Shown here one piece after another: positions 59,546 through 64,000 of a stretch of 64,000 nucleotides of DNA. How positions within the stretch are numbered: position 1 is the stretch's first letter; each line of letters opens with the position of its first letter. Source of the stretch: Luidia sarsii (taxonomy: Eukaryota > Echinodermata > Asteroidea > Paxillosida > Luidiidae). Location: the NCBI GenBank assembly GCA_949987565.1, contig OX465105.1:5146159-5210158 (forward strand), in the 5' to 3' direction. The translations under genes and the position numbers were made by a program. The notes below the pieces were generated by a model. It saw only the letters and a program-made list of their open reading frames with translations, did not search any database and had not been told where the DNA came from.

Positions 59546-59703
59546 CACTCTCGAGCTGAACGATGGTGTACTGCCAGGCTTTTGAATGTCATAATGCCAG
59601 CGGAAAAAGCTGGGGAAATCTTTCTATGCAGTTCCCAACAAGAGACCTGTATGACATCCAAAAGCCTGGCAGTATACCATTGTTCAGCTCGAGAGTGTAT
59701 AAC
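59541..59703. mobile_element. foldback piece of the Kolobok-like THAP exon
   Basis: TACACTCTCGAGCTGAACGA / TCGTTCAGCTCGAGAGTGTA-type ends around GCCAGGCTTTTG and its inverse. Same internal hairpin as 19400-19540. Confidence 0.65.
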
Positions 59704-60299
59704 CATGAACACTCTTTACTCTGAATGGGTAACGTCACGGTATAGAGCATACATAAAAAATATGCATAGACATGATCTGATGACGACTGGACAATCAGAC
59801 AGAGACCGGCAGAATAGCGTTTTGAGGGAACAAAACCAGGTTTCGAGGGAATGAAACCACGTTTCAAGGGAATAAAACCGGGCTTCGAGGGAACGAAACC
59901 GGGTTTCGAGGGAACGAAACCGGGTTTCGAGGGAACGAAACCGGGTTTCGAGGGAACGAAACCGGGTTTCGAGGGAACGAAACCAGGGTTTGAGTGAACG
60001 AAACAACATTTCAAGGGAACGAAACCGGTTTTCGACGGAACGAAACCGGGTTTCGAGGGAACAAACCGGCTTTTGAGGGAACGAAACCGAGTTTTGAGGG
60101 AACGAAACCGGGTTTCGAGGGAACGAAACCGGGTTTCGAGGGAACGAAACCGGGTTTCCAGTGAACATTGGTCATTTGTCATATGTGATTTCGTTATGAT
60201 TTTTACGTCGCGTCAAACCTTCCAACAAGTTTACTCGTACACTAAAGAGACGAAAAAGCCCTATGTTCTGTTGCAACAGACATACATGTAGCTCTAGTT
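59704..60299 (+). repeat. direct repeat D1 with 21-bp palindromic minisatellite
   Basis: Flanks ATGAACACTCTTTACTCTGA and CATACATGTAGCTCTAG match D2 (61838-62191). The core (59823-60165) is ~16 units of GAAACCGGGTTTCGAGGGAAC, each with the perfect dyad CGAAACC-G-GGTTTCG. From 60300 to 61837 I recognise no gene or repeat family, only short dyads such as TGATGACGTCATC. Confidence 0.85.
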
Positions 60300-61837
60300 G
60301 GCTTTTTCGCAACTTGCGAAAGAGCCTTTGTTGTTGTTCTGATTTTTTTCTTTCTTCTTCTTCTTCTTCTTCCGTTTCTTTTTTGCCAAAAATCCCATAG
60401 ACTTTGTACACGTTTGTTCTAGCTCCCACTTTTGCCAGTAAACTTTGTCAGAAATTATCGAAAGTTGACATAGAGTAAGTCCTTAGGGCATAGATGTGTC
60501 CCGCACAATGACGATTTGATGACGTCATCGGATGTCACGTGACATCGCCTTAAAGAGGCAAATTTCATATTGCAAATTATGATACAATCCTAAGTCGGAT
60601 GGGATCCATACTTGGCATGTATCTAAGTTGGGAAAGGGTGTATCCAAAAATTGCCACCATTTGACTGTGACGTCATCTCATGAATATTAATGAGGTCATG
60701 AAATTTTCAGATTTTCACATTCAAATATAAAGCATATTCGGCCAACTGAGCGATATTTGTTTCATTTTTTTTCATATACTGTACCTATCGGGAGTGTCGT
60801 CTAGAAACATGTTCCGTGGCATGTTCATCAAAATGCTTGTTTTCAAAAGAGATATTAGCCGTAGGCCAATGACCTTGAAACTTGGTGGGCAATTAGTTAT
60901 CAACCTACTAATTCAAAATCTGAAGTTCGGAATTGATTGACCATTGTTTCGAATTATTATGAATTTTTGAATATTATAATCAATTAGATCCCCTTGACTT
61001 TGTGCACAAAAAATATGGAGTGCGTTTCGGGGTAGTTCGTAATCTCTTAAACAGCTTACGCTGACTATCTAAATCATGTATCATATGAAATTAAAGCTTA
61101 TAACCTGATGTTTATTCTCCACTTGGCAATGCAAAGATTGGTCATTGATTAGTCTCATGACAGACATTATTTACTAAATATTTGTTTTGCTACGAAACTA
61201 AGTCTTTAAATTTTGGAAAAACTTTGTTGTGATGCAATTTGGAAAGCCTTTTCGGTTATGGAGTTAAAAGTGTTGACTATGGACAATGTTCATTACATCC
61301 AGTGACCTGTGCATTTGTATTTGGTCTTCTGTATGGCCCTGCACTACTGTGCAGACGCTAATGATGTTGGGACTTGTGCGAGTCTATGGAAAACTCGAAG
61401 CTCCTGGCTCCATTTTATTGAATTCATCCACTGCTACAGGACCAATTGCTTTGTGCATGATCAACAAAAATTGTTCAGATCGTACATACATGTAGGACTG
61501 TAGGGTACTTTTATGAGTAGCGTGTAGGTAAAACTGCTGTCCGTCTAAGCCCTTTGAAACATTACTTTCTACGGATCACCACGAATCTCAGTCATAGTCC
61601 CAAGGAAAAACCCGTGAACATTATCAAGGATCCTTAATTTGGTACTGAAAGAGTACGGTGGGACCACACGCTCAACTTTGATATGAAATGTGCACGACAC
61701 GCATATATAGCATGAGCAGCATCATGGTGGGACTGACGTTTAAGCCCCTCGAATATGAATTGTATTTTAACCGTCTTTTAACTTGCCAACTATCTTCCTT
61801 GAGGTCGATCCTGCTGATGTGATTATATTCATGAATC

Positions 61838-62191
61838 ATGAACACTCTTTACTCTGAATGGGTAACATCACGGTATAGAGCATACATAAATATGCATAGA
61901 CATGATCTAATGACGATTGGACAATCAGACAGAGACCGGCAGAATAGGGAACGAAACCGGGTTTCGAGGGAAACAAAACCGGGTTTTGAGGGAACGAAAC
62001 CAGGTTTCGAGGGACCGAAACCAGGTTTCAAGTGAACGAAACGACATTTCGAGTGAACATTTGTCATGTGTCATTTCGTTATGATTTTTACATCACGTCA
62101 AACCTCCCTAACGATTTTACTCGTACACTTAACTTCTTAAGAGACGAAAAAGCCCTATGTTCTGTTAAACAGACATACACTGTAGCTCTAG
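61838..62191 (+). repeat. direct repeat D2 with ~5 minisatellite units
   Basis: Same flanks as D1, core 61946-62050 with about five units. D1 and D2 lie ~1.54 kb apart. Confidence 0.85.
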
Positions 62192-62288
62192 TTTTTCTTT
62201 ATTATTTTCTTTTATTTGCTTAAAAACAAAGGTAATTATTTATTCCTTTATTGATTTAGCTGTCTTTTCTTGTTCTTGTCCATTCCAG

Positions 62289-62403
62289 ATTGCAGGATCT
62301 CAGAACCGTGTGTTCCTTAATGCCAGCTGCCTGATACTGAACCTAGGAGATGCTGCATTCTATGAAGACACTCAGAGAAACTGGGCAAGGCATCACAGCA
62401 GAA
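62289..62403 (+). CDS. possible internal exon of an unidentified gene
   Basis: 115 nt between cattccAG and GTAGGT. Only one frame is open: IAGSQNRVFLNASCLILNLG then DAAFYEDTQRNWARHHSR. Composition is protein-like with one NxS glycosylation motif. No partner exon found in the window and no family recognised; a 3' neighbour may lie to the right. Confidence 0.35.
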
Positions 62404-62599
62404 GTAGGTCAGTCTCCCTCCCCTCCCCCTGACTGATTTTTCCTGTTTTACTTCGCGGAATGGCCGCGACAGTGGCAACATTTTATAAGCTACACGCATA
62501 ATGTCCATGCACGCAGCATGCACCATGTACCGTGCGAACGGGCGCGACACAGCATGACCTGAAAGGGCGGTCGCCACTATGTACTGTACCTGTATACAT

Positions 62600-64000
62600 G
62601 AATACTGTTAGTGCTTGCCCTGAGTTTCATGCTGGTCTGTGACGCTGTTAGTGCTTGCCCAACGCACTGATTTCACTGCTTGTCTTTGATGCTGTTAGTG
62701 CTTGCCCATCACGTTAAGTTCACTGCTCCTATGTGATGCTGTTAGTGCTTGCCCAATGCGCTGAGTTCACTGCTCATCTGTGATGGTGTTAGTGCTTGTC
62801 CAACGCATTAAGTCACTGCTCATCATCTGTGATAGTGTTAGTGCTTGCTCAACACGCTGAGTTTGCTGCTCATCTATGATGCTGTTAGTGTTTGCCCAAC
62901 GTATTGAGTGCGCTGCCCAACAAGCTGAGTTCGCTGCTTGTCTATGAAGCTGTTAGTTCCTGCTCAACGCACTGAGTTAGCTGCTCATCTGCGATGCTGT
63001 TAGTTCCTGCTCAACGCACTGAGTTCGCTGCTCGTTTGTGATACTTTTTCATGCTTGCCCAACGTGCTGAGTTAGCTGCTCATCTGCGATGCTGTTAGTG
63101 CCTGCCCAACGTGCTGAGTTAGCTGCTCATCTGCGATGCTGTTAGTGCCTGCTCAACGCACTGAGTTCGCTGCTCATCTGTGATGCTGTTAGTGCCTGCC
63201 CAATGCACTGAGTTTGCTGCTCATCTGCGATGCTGTTAGTGCCTGCCCAATGTGCTGAGTTTGCTGCTCATCTGCGATGCTGTTAGTTCCTGCTCAACGC
63301 ACTGAGTTCGCTGCTCATCTGTGATGCTATTAGTGCCTTCTCAACGCACTGAGTTCGCTGCTCATCTGTGATGCTGTTAGTGCCTGCTCAACGCACTGAG
63401 TTCGCTGCTCATCTGTGATGCTGTTAGTGCCTGCCCAATGCACTAAGTTCGCTGCTCATCTGCGATGCTGTTAGTGCCTGCCCAATGCACTGAGTTAGCT
63501 GCTCATCTGCGATGCTGTTAGTTCCTGCCCAATGCACTAAGTTCGCTGCTCATCTGCGATGCTGTTAGTGCCTGCCCAATGCACTGAGTTAGCTGCTCAT
63601 CTGCGATGCTGTTAGTTCCTGCCCAAAGCACTGAGTTGGCTGCTCGTTTGTGATGCTTTTTCATGCTTGCCCAACGTGGTGAGTTAGCTGCTCATCTGCG
63701 ATGCTATTAGTGCCTGCCCAACGCACTGAGTTTGCTGCTCATCTGCGATGCTGTTAGTGCCTGCCCAACGCACTGAGTTGGCTGCTCATCTGCGATGCTG
63801 TTAGTGCCTGCCCAATGCACTGAGTTCGCTGCTCATCTGCGATGCTGTTAGTGCCTGCCCAACGCACTGAGTTTGCTGCTCATCTGCGATGCTGTTAGTG
63901 CCTGCCCAGTGCACTGACTTAGCTGCTCATCTGCGATGCTGTTACATGTAGTTCCTGCCCAACGCACTGAGTTGGCTGCTCGTTTGTAATGCTTTTTCAT
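62600..64000. repeat. 47-bp tandem array running off the right edge
   Basis: Unit GATGCTGTTAGTGCCTGCCC + AACGCACTGAGTTCGCTGCTCATCTGY; about 29 copies. A variant unit (GATGCTTTTTCATGCTTGCC) recurs at about 63040, 63650 and 63990. Confidence 0.95.

Noticed and set aside
59589..60182. Minus-strand ORFs with RSLETRF / VPSKPGF heptapeptides
   Set aside because: Two frames of a 21-bp minisatellite; open in more than one frame, as expected for a repeat of this period.
59704..62191. LTR retrotransposon with D1 and D2 as LTRs
   Set aside because: Ends do not start TG or end CA, there is no primer-binding site or polypurine tract next to them, and no gag/pol similarity between; kept as unexplained direct repeats.

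Overview
The window is nuclear DNA from an intron-rich metazoan. Coding sequence lies in short exons of about 60-230 bp (two are longer) with GT-AG borders, introns are about 0.3-3.5 kb, there is one pol III tRNA gene, and no bacterial operon structure. Frequent TGTACA/ACATGT tracts, many TTAA-flanked and foldback elements, and a SPAG5/astrin-like gene with conserved reading phase point to an invertebrate deuterostome, most likely an echinoderm. That last step is inference; no sequence here fixes the species.

Gene layout, all on the + strand unless stated. (1) 2999-11323 holds the 3' part of a type I membrane-protein gene: cadherin-like ectodomain exons, two EGF modules, a transmembrane exon, and then a duplicated pair of cytoplasmic-tail/last exons. 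One tail ends at 8669 and the other at 11323, so there are two possible C-termini, one with FDNPTF and one with FDNPTY. (2) 14248-14319 (minus) is an intact tRNA-Thr(CGT) gene. (3) 15.3-43.7 kb is a complete gene that I identify as the homologue of SPAG5 (astrin), a mitotic spindle/kinetochore coiled-coil protein. It has 21 coding exons whose phases all agree and sum to 4767 nt (1588 aa plus stop). It opens with a KEN box, carries a 402-codon exon with about 20 GTTP-type dodecapeptide repeats, and ends in a long coiled coil. (4) 62289-62403 is a single plausible orphan exon near the right edge.

The rest is largely mobile and repetitive DNA. The outstanding item is an 8.39-kb foldback element at 46523-54912. 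It has a 9-bp target-site duplication, 298-bp outer inverted repeats, and two opposed arrays of a 220-bp satellite (about 12 and 18 copies) around a 1.2-kb centre. Next to it (55.1-59.7 kb) is a cluster of nested palindromes with a 1.9-kb Kolobok-like element (TTAA duplication, long inverted ends, degenerate THAP zinc finger). Smaller relatives of that element sit at 19.3, 27.4 and 59.5 kb. Tandem repeats include a 45-bp array (3.6-4.3 kb), a ~134-bp array (12.0-12.7 kb), a 1.5-kb minisatellite inside a SPAG5 intron (31.9-33.4 kb), a polypurine tract (45.6-46.1 kb), a palindromic 21-bp minisatellite (59.8-60.2 kb) and a 47-bp array running off the right end (62.6-64.0 kb). Two insertions can be dated relative to duplications because the window also holds the matching empty site.

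All calls come from reading the sequence. Homology statements rest on remembered family features, not on a search.
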